DNA of 64,000 nt from Thiomicrospira cyclica ALM1. GTDB taxonomy: Bacteria > Pseudomonadota > Gammaproteobacteria > Thiomicrospirales > Thiomicrospiraceae. Below, piece by piece: positions 26,749 through 36,258 of this stretch. A model generated the notes under the pieces. That model was not told the origin of the DNA. It ran no database searches and saw only the letters and a list, made by a program, of their open reading frames with translations. Within the stretch, counting starts at the first letter, position 1, and each line of letters starts with the position of its first letter. The stretch is taken from the NCBI RefSeq assembly GCF_000214825.1, contig NC_015581.1, forward strand, positions 930,001-994,000, in the 5' to 3' direction. Both the position numbers and the translations under genes were made by a program.

Positions 26749-27483
26749 CTACAAAGCGTTTTTGAGGGAAGACAAACGATGGTTAATTTCATTTAAAACG
26801 GACAGTGGCTCTTTAGCTTGTGTAATGGGACGCCCAATCACCAAATAGTGAGAACCTGCCAGGATAGCCTTTTCAGGTGTCATTATACGATGCTGATCAT
26901 CCACGGCATGACTATTCAAGCGAATCCCCGGCGTAACTAAGCGAAAATCTAGACCGCAGGACTGGCGTAACATCTCAGCTTCAAGTGCTGAACAAACTAC
27001 ACCATGGGCACCCGCTCCTTTAGCGAGCTGTGCCAAGCGTTTAACATTAGAGGCAATACTACCTTGCAGACCAATTGCCGCAAGCTGTTCTTCATCAAAA
27101 CTTGTCAGGATTGTAACGGCTATTAATAACGTTGGATGACCTGATTGTTCGATGGCTTCTCTTGCCGCTGCAATCATTTTAGGACCACCTAAACTATGCA
27201 CATTGAGCATCCATACGCCCATATCACTTAATGCACGACAAGCTTTAGCCACAGTAGTTGGTATGTCGTGATATTTAAGGTCTACAAAAACATCAAACTC
27301 ACGCTGTTGTAGAGTTTTTACCAGTTCAGGCCCACCTAGAGCAAACAGCTCCTTACCAACTTTGAGTCGGCATTGCGAAGGTTCAAGTTGATCTACCAGA
27401 GTTAATGCCGATTGAGTTGATGGAAAATCTAATGCAACAATGACAGGTGATTTTATAGAGGTAGACATACTAGACACATCCAA
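26749..27483 (-). CDS. pyrF: Orotidine 5'-phosphate decarboxylase
   Basis: Last step of UMP synthesis. The catalytic motif DLKYHDIPTTVAKA (about residues 68-81), the N-terminal VIVALDFPS and the phosphate-binding TPGIR and VIGRPITQA stretches are present. Length 244 is slightly above E. coli. Two Met starts are possible (27483 and 27468, residue 6); neither has a clear ribosome-binding site. It is the last gene of the gyrA-to-pyrF block, 31 bases after lapA. The next operon's promoter follows within 60 bases. Confidence 0.95.
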   Translation of the reverse strand: MDVSSMSTSIKSPVIVALDFPSTQSALTLVDQLEPSQCRLKVGKELFALGGPELVKTLQQREFDVFVDLKYHDIPTTVAKACRALSDMGVWMLNVHSLGGPKMIAAAREAIEQSGHPTLLIAVTILTSFDEEQLAAIGLQGSIASNVKRLAQLAKGAGAHGVVCSALEAEMLRQSCGLDFRLVTPGIRLNSHAVDDQHRIMTPEKAILAGSHYLVIGRPITQAKEPLSVLNEINHRLSSLKNAL

Positions 27484-27514
27484 GTAATCAAGGTGGTTTT
27501 GGGTTTTGCGTGAA

Positions 27515-27874
27515 CTAACGTATGCTCAGCAAAGGATTAGGCGTATTTTCTGCAGTTGTAGGGGTTTGTTGAACTTCAGCCTGAGCTTCTAGGTGGTTAA
27601 GATTTTTTTTCAGTTGAAGTATTTCAGCTTCTTGGTATTTAAGCTTTTTATTCGATTTTTTTAAATGCCACTGGACCGACCAGAGTTTAGTACTCATTAA
27701 TAGACCCGCTAAAAATAAACCGACTAAAAAGCTTAATGTAAGAAGGATCGATAAAGGAAGTGATGTTTGGTAAAAAAAGCTATCAAACATCACTAAATGT
27801 GGATTAAGTAATGCCATAGCAACGCCGAACAATAAAAAAATGGCAAAGCTAATTAAACTTACAATACGGCGCAT
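27515..27874 (-). CDS. lapA: LapA domain inner-membrane protein
   Basis: A 119-residue protein with two membrane helices (about 5-24 and 42-64) and a cytoplasmic coiled coil (about 70-100, KKSNKKLKYQEAEILQLKKN), as in the LapA/YciS family. In E. coli, LapA works with LapB in regulating lipopolysaccharide synthesis (LpxC turnover). lapB is not the next gene here; pyrF follows directly. It begins 13 bases after ihfB, in the conserved rpsA-ihfB-lapA order. Confidence 0.88.
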   Translation of the reverse strand: MRRIVSLISFAIFLLFGVAMALLNPHLVMFDSFFYQTSLPLSILLTLSFLVGLFLAGLLMSTKLWSVQWHLKKSNKKLKYQEAEILQLKKNLNHLEAQAEVQQTPTTAENTPNPLLSIR

Positions 27875-27887
27875 GGCATCATCCTAA

Positions 27888-28193
27888 TTAACACAATATA
27901 TCGGCATGAAACTTAGATTCGTCGACACGTTCACGCAATTCTTTACCAGGCTTAAAGTGTGGAACACGCTTGTCTGATAAAGCTACCGTTTCACCCGTTT
28001 TAGGATTACGCCCTAAACGAGCTTGGCGGTGATGCAAAGAAAAGCTGCCAAATCCACGAATCTCAATACGATCACCAGCAGCCATAGCTGCAATCATAGC
28101 ATCAACAATATGGTTTACCGCTAATTCAACATCGTTATGACTGAGTTGCGTTTGTTTACGAGAAATAAGTTCAATTAATTCTGATTTGGTCAT
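27888..28193 (-). CDS. ihfB: Integration host factor subunit beta
   Basis: DNA-bending protein that forms a heterodimer with IHF-alpha. [10 protein letters not shown] at the start and [20 protein letters not shown] followed by NPKTGETV are the HU/IHF signature, with the DNA-intercalating Pro in the beta arm. Length 101 is normal. It lies downstream of the rpsA terminator and upstream of lapA, the common gammaproteobacterial order. With sigma-54 encoded in the window, IHF would be expected to assist its promoters. Confidence 0.96.
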   Translation of the reverse strand: MTKSELIELISRKQTQLSHNDVELAVNHIVDAMIAAMAAGDRIEIRGFGSFSLHHRQARLGRNPKTGETVALSDKRVPHFKPGKELRERVDESKFHADILC

Positions 28194-28240
28194 CTTACAG
28201 ACATTCCAAACAGTTAATCAATATAGATTGACTGTCATTA

Positions 28241-28272
28241 AAACAAAACCAGCTCATAATATGAGCTGGTTT
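28241..28272 (-). terminator. Terminator after rpsA
   Basis: A 12-bp perfect stem (28246-28257 with 28261-28272, AAACCAGCTCAT and its complement) with a 3-base loop, followed on the minus strand by a T-rich tract. It lies 21 bases after the rpsA stop and separates it from ihfB. Confidence 0.9.
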
Positions 28273-28292
28273 GTTAGCGAACAGCGTCAGAA

Positions 28293-29951
28293 TTATAACT
28301 GACCCTTCAATAAGTCACCTAAGGTATTAGATGCTGTATCTTGACTAGAGGTATACCCCTTAATCGCATCAGCTTCTTCTTGGGCATCTTTAGCTTTTAC
28401 CGATAACGAAAGACTGCGGCTCTTGCGGTCAATATTAGTGATTTTAGCTTCCACTTCGTCACCTACTTTCAACACGCTTGATGCATCACGGGTATCTTCG
28501 TTAAGCTCAGACGCGCGAAGGTAACCTTCAACTTCGTCGGCTAAATCGATAACAGCACCCTTTTCGTCAACAGATTTTACTGTACCGGTTACGATACTGT
28601 TTTTGCCATTGGTTGCAACATACTGAGAGAAAGGATCTTGCTCTAATTGCTTAAGACCTAATGAAATACGCTCTCTTTCTGGGTCGATAGATAGAATAAT
28701 AGTTTCTAACTCATCGCCTTTCTTGAAATCACGGATGGCTTCTTCACCATTTTGCGCCCAAGAAATGTCAGTTAAATGAACCAAACCATCAATACCACCA
28801 TCTAGGCCGATAAAGATACCGAAGTCAGTGATTGACTTGATGTTACCAGAGATTTTGTCACCCTTGTTATGGGTTGCAGCAAAACCTTCCCATGGATTAA
28901 CAGTACACTGTTTGATACTTAATGAAATACGACGACGATCTTGATCAACATCAAGAATTTTCACGCGCACTTCTTGACCCAAGTGAACCACTTTTGATGG
29001 GTGAATGTTGCGGTTAGTCCAATCCAGTTCGGATGTGTGAACCAGACCTTCAATGCCGTCTTCGATTTCAATGAACGCACCGTAGTCCGTAATATTAGCC
29101 ACTTTACCGCCAGTTTCAGAACCGATTGGGTAACGAGCTACCATATCTGACCAAGGGTCCTCTTCCATTTGCTTCAAGCCTAGTGACACACGGTTACGCT
29201 CTTTGTCAAACTTAAGCACTTTAACTTCGATTTCATCACCAACCTGAACGATTTCAGATGGGTGATTAACACGACGCCATGCCATGTCAGTAATGTGCAA
29301 TAGACCATCTACACCGCCCAAGTCAATGAACGCACCGTAGTCGGTAAGGTTCTTAACGATACCTTTAAGGACTGAACCTTCTTCCATATTCGCAAGAAGC
29401 GCTTCACGCTCGGCACTGCTTTCTTGTTCGATAACCGCACGACGTGACACAACCACGTTGTTACGCTTGCGATCAATTTTAACAAGCTTCATTTCAACTT
29501 CTTTACCTTCAAGGAAGCCGAAATCACGAATAGGACGTGTATCCACTAATGAACCTGGTAAGAAACCACGAACACCTTCAACATCAACGGTCAAGCCGCC
29601 TTTTACCTTACCAGTAACAAGGCCAACAACCGTTTCATTCTTCTCAACAGCCGCTTCCAAACGATCCCAGGTTTTAGCGCGTTTCGCTTTTTCGCGCGAT
29701 AGACGCGTTTCACCAAAACCATCTTCCAGAGATTCAAGACAAACCTCAACCTCGTCGCCAACAGCAACTTCTAGGTTACCTTGGGCATCTTCAAACTGTT
29801 TTCTAGGAATAGCCGATTCAGATTTCATGCCAGCATCAACCATAACGGTTTCTTTATCGATGCCAACAACGGTGCCGATGATTAACGCACCCGATTGGAA
29901 GCGGTCAAGTTGAAGGGATTCTTCAAATAATTGTGCAAAAGTTTCGCTCAT
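28293..29951 (-). CDS. rpsA: 30S ribosomal protein S1
   Basis: mRNA-binding ribosomal protein with six S1 domains in 552 residues, the normal size. It starts [13 protein letters not shown]. Repeats such as [35 protein letters not shown] and [18 protein letters not shown] mark successive S1 domains. The ATG at 29951 matches the conserved N terminus; the open frame extends 14 codons upstream without support. The ribosome-binding site is weak, as is usual for rpsA. cmk lies upstream, and a strong terminator follows. Confidence 0.97.
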   Translation of the reverse strand: MSETFAQLFEESLQLDRFQSGALIIGTVVGIDKETVMVDAGMKSESAIPRKQFEDAQGNLEVAVGDEVEVCLESLEDGFGETRLSREKAKRAKTWDRLEAAVEKNETVVGLVTGKVKGGLTVDVEGVRGFLPGSLVDTRPIRDFGFLEGKEVEMKLVKIDRKRNNVVVSRRAVIEQESSAEREALLANMEEGSVLKGIVKNLTDYGAFIDLGGVDGLLHITDMAWRRVNHPSEIVQVGDEIEVKVLKFDKERNRVSLGLKQMEEDPWSDMVARYPIGSETGGKVANITDYGAFIEIEDGIEGLVHTSELDWTNRNIHPSKVVHLGQEVRVKILDVDQDRRRISLSIKQCTVNPWEGFAATHNKGDKISGNIKSITDFGIFIGLDGGIDGLVHLTDISWAQNGEEAIRDFKKGDELETIILSIDPERERISLGLKQLEQDPFSQYVATNGKNSIVTGTVKSVDEKGAVIDLADEVEGYLRASELNEDTRDASSVLKVGDEVEAKITNIDRKSRSLSLSVKAKDAQEEADAIKGYTSSQDTASNTLGDLLKGQL

Positions 29952-30060
29952 TAGTGGATTACCAAAATTTAATTTACATAGCCGATTAAACAATCAATTG
30001 GGGACAAATTTGTTTAGTCGGGTCAGTTAGTCTAGATTGATTCCCCAAACATCAATCAGA

Positions 30061-30720
30061 TTAAAGTATTGCGCGTTGTTGCATAATTTCTGTTGATTTT
30101 TCAACCACTTGTTCGATATTTAACGACGTAGTATCAATCACAAAGGCATCATCTGCAGGGATAAGCGGTGCGACACTACGGTTGCGATCACGCTCATCTC
30201 TAGCCTCGATGTCTGAAATTATCTGATCTATGTTAGCAGTAAGACCTTGATTTTTCAACTGATTAACACGCCTTTCTGCACGAATTTGTGCCGATGCGGT
30301 TAAGAATAGTTTTAAATCTGCCTGTGGAAAAACAACCGTACCCATATCGCGACCATCCGCTACCAGGCCTGGTGGCTGAGCAAAGTCTTTCTGGCGTTGT
30401 AATAACGCCGCTCTAACCGACGGAATAGCTGCGACTTGCGAGGCCATAGCCGCGACTTCTTCATTTCTAATCTGCTGGGTAATATCATCCTGCGTATAAT
30501 AAATCTTTCCGGTTTGAAACTGCACTGGCAGGCTTGCCGCCAATGCAACCAAATCGGCCTCATGATCCAGTGACAGCTTTTCGAGAATGACACCATAGGC
30601 CAGACTGCGATAAATGGCACCGCTATCTAAAAAATGAAAACCGGTCATCTGACATAAACGCTCACAAAGTGTTCCTTTGCCAACCCCACTCGGACCATCC
30701 ACGGTAATAATTTTCAACAC
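30061..30720 (-). CDS. cmk: Cytidylate kinase
   Basis: Phosphorylates CMP/dCMP. The P-loop is VDGPSGVGKGTL (residues about 7-18), with GRDMGTVVFPQAD and the Arg-rich region RDERDRNRSVAPLIPADDA typical of the family. It has 219 residues. The start is GTG overlapping the aroA stop by one base (TAGTG), with a GGAGG site inside the end of aroA. rpsA follows after about 110 bases. A 12-bp palindrome of the CAGGCCTG family (30362-30373) encodes Pro-Gly-Leu-Val. Confidence 0.96.
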   Translation of the reverse strand: MLKIITVDGPSGVGKGTLCERLCQMTGFHFLDSGAIYRSLAYGVILEKLSLDHEADLVALAASLPVQFQTGKIYYTQDDITQQIRNEEVAAMASQVAAIPSVRAALLQRQKDFAQPPGLVADGRDMGTVVFPQADLKLFLTASAQIRAERRVNQLKNQGLTANIDQIISDIEARDERDRNRSVAPLIPADDAFVIDTTSLNIEQVVEKSTEIMQQRAIL

Positions 30721-32054
30721 TAAGCCTCCTCTGCCGTCACCATCAAGCCAACGGATTGAGCCAGACTCACAAAACCTGGAAATGACGTATTCACATTCGC
30801 ACAGTCATCAATTGCAATGGGTGCCACCGCTCGCAGACCAGCAACCGTCATGGCCATAGAGATACGGTGATCATGATGACTAATGATGGCCGCTGATTGT
30901 GCCTGCTGTTCGCCTCCAGTGATAATCATGCCATCAGGTGTGGGTTGCGCATCAATCCCAACGGCTTGTAAGGCATCAGCCATCACTTGAATACGATCCG
31001 ATTCCTTCACACGCAGTTCTTCAGCACCCGTAAGCACCGTTTGCCCTTGCGCGGCTGATGCGGCCACAAATAGTACTGGAAATTCATCAATCGCCAAAGG
31101 TACTAAATGCTCAGGGATTACAACACCCTCTAACTGCGCAGCGCGAACATGAATATCAGCAACGGGTTCGCCACCTACTTCACGTTCATTTTCAAGCAGA
31201 ATATCGGCACCCATTAATTTTAAAATATCAATAATGCCGGTGCGCGTAGGGTTAATACCCACGTGTTCAATAACCAGGTCTGATCCGGGTGCAATGGATG
31301 CCGCAACCATAAAGAAGGCTGCGGATGAAATATCGGATGGCACATCAATCTGGGTTGCTGTTAGCTTACCGCCACCGGTAATACGAGCTTCTGTGGCCAG
31401 ATCATCCAATTTTCGACTGGTCACCTCATAGCCAAAACCACGCAGCATACGCTCGGTATGATCACGAGTCGGCGCTGGTTCAACCACGCGCGTCTCACCT
31501 TCGGCATAAAGACCGGCCAGCAATACACAAGATTTCACCTGCGCGCTTGCCATAGGTAAGTTATAGTCAATCGCCTTTAGCTGTGAAGATCCTTCAATAG
31601 TTAATGGCGGTAAACCTTTATCTTGACTGGTAATTTGAGCGCCCATTTGAGTCAAAGGGTCAATCACCCGCTTCATTGGGCGCTTACTGAGTGAAGCATC
31701 ACCCGTTAGGGTACAAGTAAAATCTTGGCCAGCCACAATACCACTTAATAAGCGCATGGACGTGCCGGAATTACCCATATTTAAAGCCTCTTTGGGTTGC
31801 TTTAGGCCTTTCATTCCAACCCCTTGAATAATCACTTTACCCTGGTTTGGACCGCTGATGCTCACACCCATCGACTGAAAGGCTTTTAAAGTCGCCAATG
31901 CATCCTCACCCTCAAGGAAGCCGGTGACTTCTGTAACACCTTCGGCAAGCGAGCCGAGCATAATACTACGGTGAGAGATTGATTTATCACCGGGTACACG
32001 AATACGACCGCTTAACTTTCCGCCTGGCTGAACAATAAAACGTATATTTTTCAT
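30720..32054 (-). CDS. aroA: 5-enolpyruvylshikimate-3-phosphate synthase
   Basis: Sixth step of the shikimate pathway. RVPGDKSISHRSIMLGSLA (about 19-37), MGNSGTSMRLLSG, GDASLSKRPMKRV, MASAQVKSCVLLAGLY and RVKESDRIQ are the conserved motifs. The GNSGTSMRLLSG region and overall pattern resemble class II (Agrobacterium CP4/Bacillus-like) enzymes rather than the E. coli class I form; this is my reading without alignment. Length 444. It sits between tyrA and cmk as in Pseudomonas-like gammaproteobacteria. Confidence 0.96.
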   Translation of the reverse strand: MKNIRFIVQPGGKLSGRIRVPGDKSISHRSIMLGSLAEGVTEVTGFLEGEDALATLKAFQSMGVSISGPNQGKVIIQGVGMKGLKQPKEALNMGNSGTSMRLLSGIVAGQDFTCTLTGDASLSKRPMKRVIDPLTQMGAQITSQDKGLPPLTIEGSSQLKAIDYNLPMASAQVKSCVLLAGLYAEGETRVVEPAPTRDHTERMLRGFGYEVTSRKLDDLATEARITGGGKLTATQIDVPSDISSAAFFMVAASIAPGSDLVIEHVGINPTRTGIIDILKLMGADILLENEREVGGEPVADIHVRAAQLEGVVIPEHLVPLAIDEFPVLFVAASAAQGQTVLTGAEELRVKESDRIQVMADALQAVGIDAQPTPDGMIITGGEQQAQSAAIISHHDHRISMAMTVAGLRAVAPIAIDDCANVNTSFPGFVSLAQSVGLMVTAEEA

Positions 32055-32091
32055 AGTCTTAATCTATACTTTTAAAATAAAATTGAGAATT

Positions 32092-32967
32092 TTATGGTGC
32101 GCGATTAACGATATGTGCATCACGCGCCGTTTTTGCTGCCGTGAATAATTGATGTAACTCGGTCGCATCTTGCTTATTTAGTAACTCAGCTAACTTATCG
32201 AGTTCGGCCTGATAGGCCTCAAGCCATTTTAGAATGGCACTATGATTTTGTATGGCAATGTCACGCCACATAGCAGCATCACTTGACGCAATTCGAGTAA
32301 AGTCACGAAAACCACCTGCGGTATATTGAAATACATTGCCTAATTCAGGATGTTCATTGAGCATATCGACTAAAGCAAATGCCAACAGATGCGGGAGGTG
32401 ACTGGTTGCCGCAAATACTTCATCATGATAACTGGCCGTCATCATAGAAACCTGCGCGCCTACGGCTTGCCATAATTGACTGACCCGGGTTATAGCCTCT
32501 GTGTTGGTATGGGTCAGTGGAGTCAAAATAACTCGGTGCTGTTGATACAACTCACTGTCGGCCGCTTCTACCCCACTTCGCTCCCGACCAGCAATAGGAT
32601 GACCGGGTACGAAATTAGCAGGACATTCACCCAGCAAGCCTGCTATCTCGGAAATAACACTCGCTTTCGCACTACCTACATCCGTAACTATCGCATTACG
32701 GCTCAAGTAGGGTTGAATACGCCTATATATAGGTGCGATGCTACCTAACGGCACGGCCAAAAGTACTAAATCAGCGTCAGCCACTGCCAAAGTTGGGTCC
32801 GACTCTGCGCGATCAATTACACCTAATTCAATGGCACGGATTAAATTGACGCGATTTCGACCACAGCCTACCACCTCATCAACCAAACCGAGCTGTTTAA
32901 GCTTTAGTGCAAAAGAGCTACCAATTAATCCGACACCAATGACTGTTAAACGTTGAAGGGTTTGCAA
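32092..32967 (-). CDS. tyrA: Prephenate/arogenate dehydrogenase
   Basis: NAD(P)-dependent dehydrogenase of tyrosine synthesis. The Rossmann motif is VIGVGLIGSSFALKL (residues about 9-23); VTDVGSAKASV and GHPIAGRERSGVEAA (His of the active site) are typical, and the helical dimerisation domain follows. The 291 residues lack a chorismate mutase domain, as expected when that domain is on PheA. The start is TTG directly after the hisC stop, with an AGGTGA site in the end of hisC. Confidence 0.93.
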   Translation of the reverse strand: MQTLQRLTVIGVGLIGSSFALKLKQLGLVDEVVGCGRNRVNLIRAIELGVIDRAESDPTLAVADADLVLLAVPLGSIAPIYRRIQPYLSRNAIVTDVGSAKASVISEIAGLLGECPANFVPGHPIAGRERSGVEAADSELYQQHRVILTPLTHTNTEAITRVSQLWQAVGAQVSMMTASYHDEVFAATSHLPHLLAFALVDMLNEHPELGNVFQYTAGGFRDFTRIASSDAAMWRDIAIQNHSAILKWLEAYQAELDKLAELLNKQDATELHQLFTAAKTARDAHIVNRAP

Positions 32968-34059
32968 TTACTTCACCTGCGCTAATGCCGTAATAAGGTG
33001 CTGATTTTCAGCTTCGGTACCGATAGAGATACGTAAGAAATCTGCCATACCATAATTAGCGACTGGACGAACGATCACCCCAAGCTGTAATAACTGTTGA
33101 TTAATGCTAGCAGCCTCAGGCCCCATATTGACACACACAAAGTTACCCTCTGAAGGCAAAGGTGTATAACCCATATGTGTAAGTGCCGTTATCACTTTGC
33201 TACGTTCTTGTTTATTCAAAGCAACTGATGCCGCTACAAAGTCCTGATCGGCTAGAGCAGCCACGGCACAAACCTGGGATAACTCATTGACATTAAATGG
33301 CGCACGGATGCGATTCAACAAGTTCACAATATCTGGATGCGCTAACAAATAACCGACTCGTAATGCCGCCAAACCATAGGCTTTAGAAAAAGTACGGGTG
33401 ACAATAACATTTGGATATTGATCTAATAGCGCTAAGCCTGATGGCGCATCATCACGCTCCACATACTCCAAATAGGCTTCATCGTAAACAACAACGACAT
33501 TAGCAGGGACTTTTTGCATGAAGGCGGTTAACGCGTCTGCACTGAAAAAACTACCGGTTGGATTATTGGGATTGGCTAAATAAATCAGCTTGGTTTTTGA
33601 GGTGATCGCCGCCGCCATGGCATCTAAGTCATGACCATAGGCTTTAGCCGTTACTTGAATGGGCGTTGCGCCAATAATTTGTGCCGTAATGGCATAAACC
33701 GCAAAGGCATACTGCGAAAATATAACCTCATCGCCTGGGCCTGCAAAAACCCGACCCACAAACTCCAGCAGTTCATTAGAGCCATTCCCTACCATCACTT
33801 CAGGCATTGTCCGACACGTAAACTCGGCAATCGCTGCACGAAGATAGAAGGCATTGCCATCGGGATAGCGTCCAAGTGTTTTTAAAGCCAGTTTTGCAGC
33901 CTGCTCGACCTTGGCACTGACTCCAAGCGGATTCTCATTAGAAGCCAGCTTGGTTACACGAGATAAGCCGAGCTCACGCTGTAATTCAGAAACCGGCTTA
34001 CCAGGAATATAGGGGCTAATTTTCGCGATATGCGGTAAGGCTTGGTCAACAATAGCCAT
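32968..34059 (-). CDS. hisC: Histidinol-phosphate aminotransferase
   Basis: PLP aminotransferase that in this gene cluster may also transaminate phenylpyruvate and hydroxyphenylpyruvate, as its position between pheA and tyrA suggests. LASNENPLG (about 38-46), ANPNNPTG, VVYDEAYLEY and the PLP-Lys motif TRTFSKAYGLAALRVGY are present. It has 363 residues and starts MAIVDQALPHIAKISPY with an AGGAG site. No other his gene is nearby, so the family name is secure but the main substrate is not. Confidence 0.92.
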   Translation of the reverse strand: MAIVDQALPHIAKISPYIPGKPVSELQRELGLSRVTKLASNENPLGVSAKVEQAAKLALKTLGRYPDGNAFYLRAAIAEFTCRTMPEVMVGNGSNELLEFVGRVFAGPGDEVIFSQYAFAVYAITAQIIGATPIQVTAKAYGHDLDAMAAAITSKTKLIYLANPNNPTGSFFSADALTAFMQKVPANVVVVYDEAYLEYVERDDAPSGLALLDQYPNVIVTRTFSKAYGLAALRVGYLLAHPDIVNLLNRIRAPFNVNELSQVCAVAALADQDFVAASVALNKQERSKVITALTHMGYTPLPSEGNFVCVNMGPEAASINQQLLQLGVIVRPVANYGMADFLRISIGTEAENQHLITALAQVK

Positions 34060-34077
34060 CTTCTAAAACTCCTGAAA

Positions 34078-35172
34078 TTAGTTAAGAGGCGACACTGGGT
34101 AAGAACCCAACAGTTTGAAAAATCGCGCATTCGCTTGTACTTCCGCTAAGGCCTCAGCAACAGCTGGATCTTGTTGATGACCGGTAATATCTATGTAAAA
34201 CATGTAATCCCACTTTTGATCACTGGCTGGACGCGATACGATGCGGGTCATACTGATGTTGCGTTTCGCAAAACTTTCTAAGATTCGCAACAAGGCCCCT
34301 GCCTCATTGGCTAAAGATAAAATCATCGCGGTTTTGTCCTCACCACTAGGGGTCGGCGCGTGACGGCCTATGACCCAAAATTTGGTGGTGTTATTTTGCG
34401 CGTCTTCGATATGCGACTTTAGAATATGTAGCTGGTAGAGTGACGCCGCTTGCTCAGATGCGATAGCTGCCACATCAGCTTGCTCTTGTGCCATTTGAGC
34501 CGCTAAGGCATTAGAGTCAACTGCTTCCAACTTCACACCAGGCAAGTTATTACGCAACCAAGTGCGGCACTGTCCTAACGCCTGAGGATGGGCAAGAACC
34601 TTGGTTATGCCTTGCAAGTTTTTAGATTGCCCCAATAAACAATGATGAATCGGTAATTCCACCTCGCCGGTCACGGTTGCCTGCGTACATATTAAGCAGT
34701 CTTGAGTGGTGGTTACTGCGCCTTCCGTTGAGTTTTCTAATGGAACTACACCGTAATCAACCTGCTGGGTATCAACCACCTTAAATACATCTTCAATGGT
34801 TGATACAGGTACAGGTTGCGCAAAACTTCCAAACTGCTTCAGTACAGCGGCATGAGTATAACTACCTTCTGGTCCCAAATAAGCAACCCGTAAAGGCTGT
34901 TCTAAAGCTAAACACACTGACATGATTTCACGAAATAAGCGTGCCATATCATCATCAGATAGGACACTGGTGTTGCGGGCTTTCACGGCTCGTAATACTT
35001 GGGCTTCGCGTTCAGGACGATAAAAAACCGCCTCAACTCGACCACCTTGGGTTTTGATATCGGCGACCTGGTTGGCACACAAAGCACGCTGGGTAATTAA
35101 GGCCTGGATATGCTCATCAATCGCATCGATTTGCTGACGAATTTGCTGAAGTTGCTCGGCTTCCGTTGACAC
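34078..35172 (-). CDS. pheA: Bifunctional chorismate mutase/prephenate dehydratase
   Basis: P-protein of phenylalanine synthesis: an AroQ-type chorismate mutase (about 5-90, LQQIRQQIDAIDEHIQALI), then prephenate dehydratase (VAYLGPEGSYTHAA, VPLENSTEGAVTTTQD) and a C-terminal ACT domain (EAGALLRILESFAKRNISMT, then RIVSRP) for feedback by phenylalanine. The chosen start is GTG at 35172, with a strong GGGGGAAAGG site; an upstream in-frame ATG at 35220 would overlap serC and lacks support. The 364 residues are normal. It lies between serC and hisC. Confidence 0.94.
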   Translation of the reverse strand: MSTEAEQLQQIRQQIDAIDEHIQALITQRALCANQVADIKTQGGRVEAVFYRPEREAQVLRAVKARNTSVLSDDDMARLFREIMSVCLALEQPLRVAYLGPEGSYTHAAVLKQFGSFAQPVPVSTIEDVFKVVDTQQVDYGVVPLENSTEGAVTTTQDCLICTQATVTGEVELPIHHCLLGQSKNLQGITKVLAHPQALGQCRTWLRNNLPGVKLEAVDSNALAAQMAQEQADVAAIASEQAASLYQLHILKSHIEDAQNNTTKFWVIGRHAPTPSGEDKTAMILSLANEAGALLRILESFAKRNISMTRIVSRPASDQKWDYMFYIDITGHQQDPAVAEALAEVQANARFFKLLGSYPVSPLN

Positions 35173-35182
35173 CCTTTCCCCC

Positions 35183-36256
35183 TTAAGCGTATCGATTTGC
35201 AAAATCACGCATAAAATCAATCAGCGCATCAACGCCTTCTTGTGGCATCGCATTATAAATACTGGCGCGCATGCCACCAACAAGCTTATGGCCTTTCAAA
35301 TTAAGCAGGCCTGCATCTTTAGATTCTTTTAAGAAAGTGCTATCTAGAGACGCATCTTGCAATGTAAAAGGGACATTCATCCAAGAACGCTGAGACTTGG
35401 GCACAGGGTTAGTGTAAAAATCAATCGAATCAATCGCTTGATAAAGGCGGTGAGCTTTGGTTTGATTGTGTTCAGCCATGGCGGCAACGCCACCTTGCTC
35501 TTTAATCCAGTCAAACACCAGACCAGCTAAATACCAAGAATAGGTAGACGGCGTATTAAACATCGAGTCATTTTCGGCATAGGTTTGCCAATTAAGCAGG
35601 GTTGGCGTAATATCCCGCGCAGAGCCTACTAAATCGTCACGAACAATTACAATTGCCAGACCGGCTGGTCCGATGTTTTTTTGCGCACCGGCATAGATCA
35701 TTCCAAACTGCGAAACATCAATCGGCCGAGAGAGAATGGTCGAAGACATATCAGCTATCAATGGAATGCCTTCAGGCACATTAGGCTGATTTAAAAACTC
35801 TACACCACCAATAGTTTCATTGGTCGTATAGTGAATATACTTGGCATTGGCCGAAAACTTCCATTCACTTTCATCTGGAATCATGGCGTGATTATCACAC
35901 ACCACGTTAACCTGCGCGTAGCGGCTGGCTTCTTTAATCGCCTTAGCCGACCACACACCCGTATTAAAATAATCAACTACATCACCGGTATCGGCTAGGT
36001 TTAATGGAATGGCACTAAACTGCATTGAAGCGCCACCGTGAACAAACAACACTTTATAGTTATCGGGGATAGCCATAATTTCACGCAATGTTTGTTCAGC
36101 GTGGTGTGCCATTGCCATATAATCTTGTGAGCGATGACTCATTTCCATCACCGACATACCAGTGCCATGCCAATCGAGAAATTCCGATTGCGCTTGCTGC
36201 ATCACAGGTTCTGGCAACATTGCCGGACCCGCACTAAAATTAAAGGTACGCGTCAT
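35183..36256 (-). CDS. serC: Phosphoserine aminotransferase
   Basis: PLP enzyme that makes phosphoserine for serine, and also acts in pyridoxal phosphate synthesis. It starts RTFNFSAGPAMLPEPVM; HGGASMQFSAIPLNL, ADMSSTILSRPIDVSQFGMI and YAGAQKNIGPAG (PLP lysine) are conserved. Length 357 is normal. It begins 2 bases after the gyrA stop, in the classical gyrA-serC-pheA order. A CAGGCCTG palindrome at 35306 encodes Ala-Gly-Leu. Confidence 0.97.
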   Translation of the reverse strand: MTRTFNFSAGPAMLPEPVMQQAQSEFLDWHGTGMSVMEMSHRSQDYMAMAHHAEQTLREIMAIPDNYKVLFVHGGASMQFSAIPLNLADTGDVVDYFNTGVWSAKAIKEASRYAQVNVVCDNHAMIPDESEWKFSANAKYIHYTTNETIGGVEFLNQPNVPEGIPLIADMSSTILSRPIDVSQFGMIYAGAQKNIGPAGLAIVIVRDDLVGSARDITPTLLNWQTYAENDSMFNTPSTYSWYLAGLVFDWIKEQGGVAAMAEHNQTKAHRLYQAIDSIDFYTNPVPKSQRSWMNVPFTLQDASLDSTFLKESKDAGLLNLKGHKLVGGMRASIYNAMPQEGVDALIDFMRDFANRYA

Positions 36257-36258
36257 TA

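Noticed and set aside
29458-29913. 151-codon open frame antisense to rpsA
   Set aside because: Low-complexity Ser/Thr/Arg-rich translation opposite a conserved ribosomal protein gene; a shadow frame.
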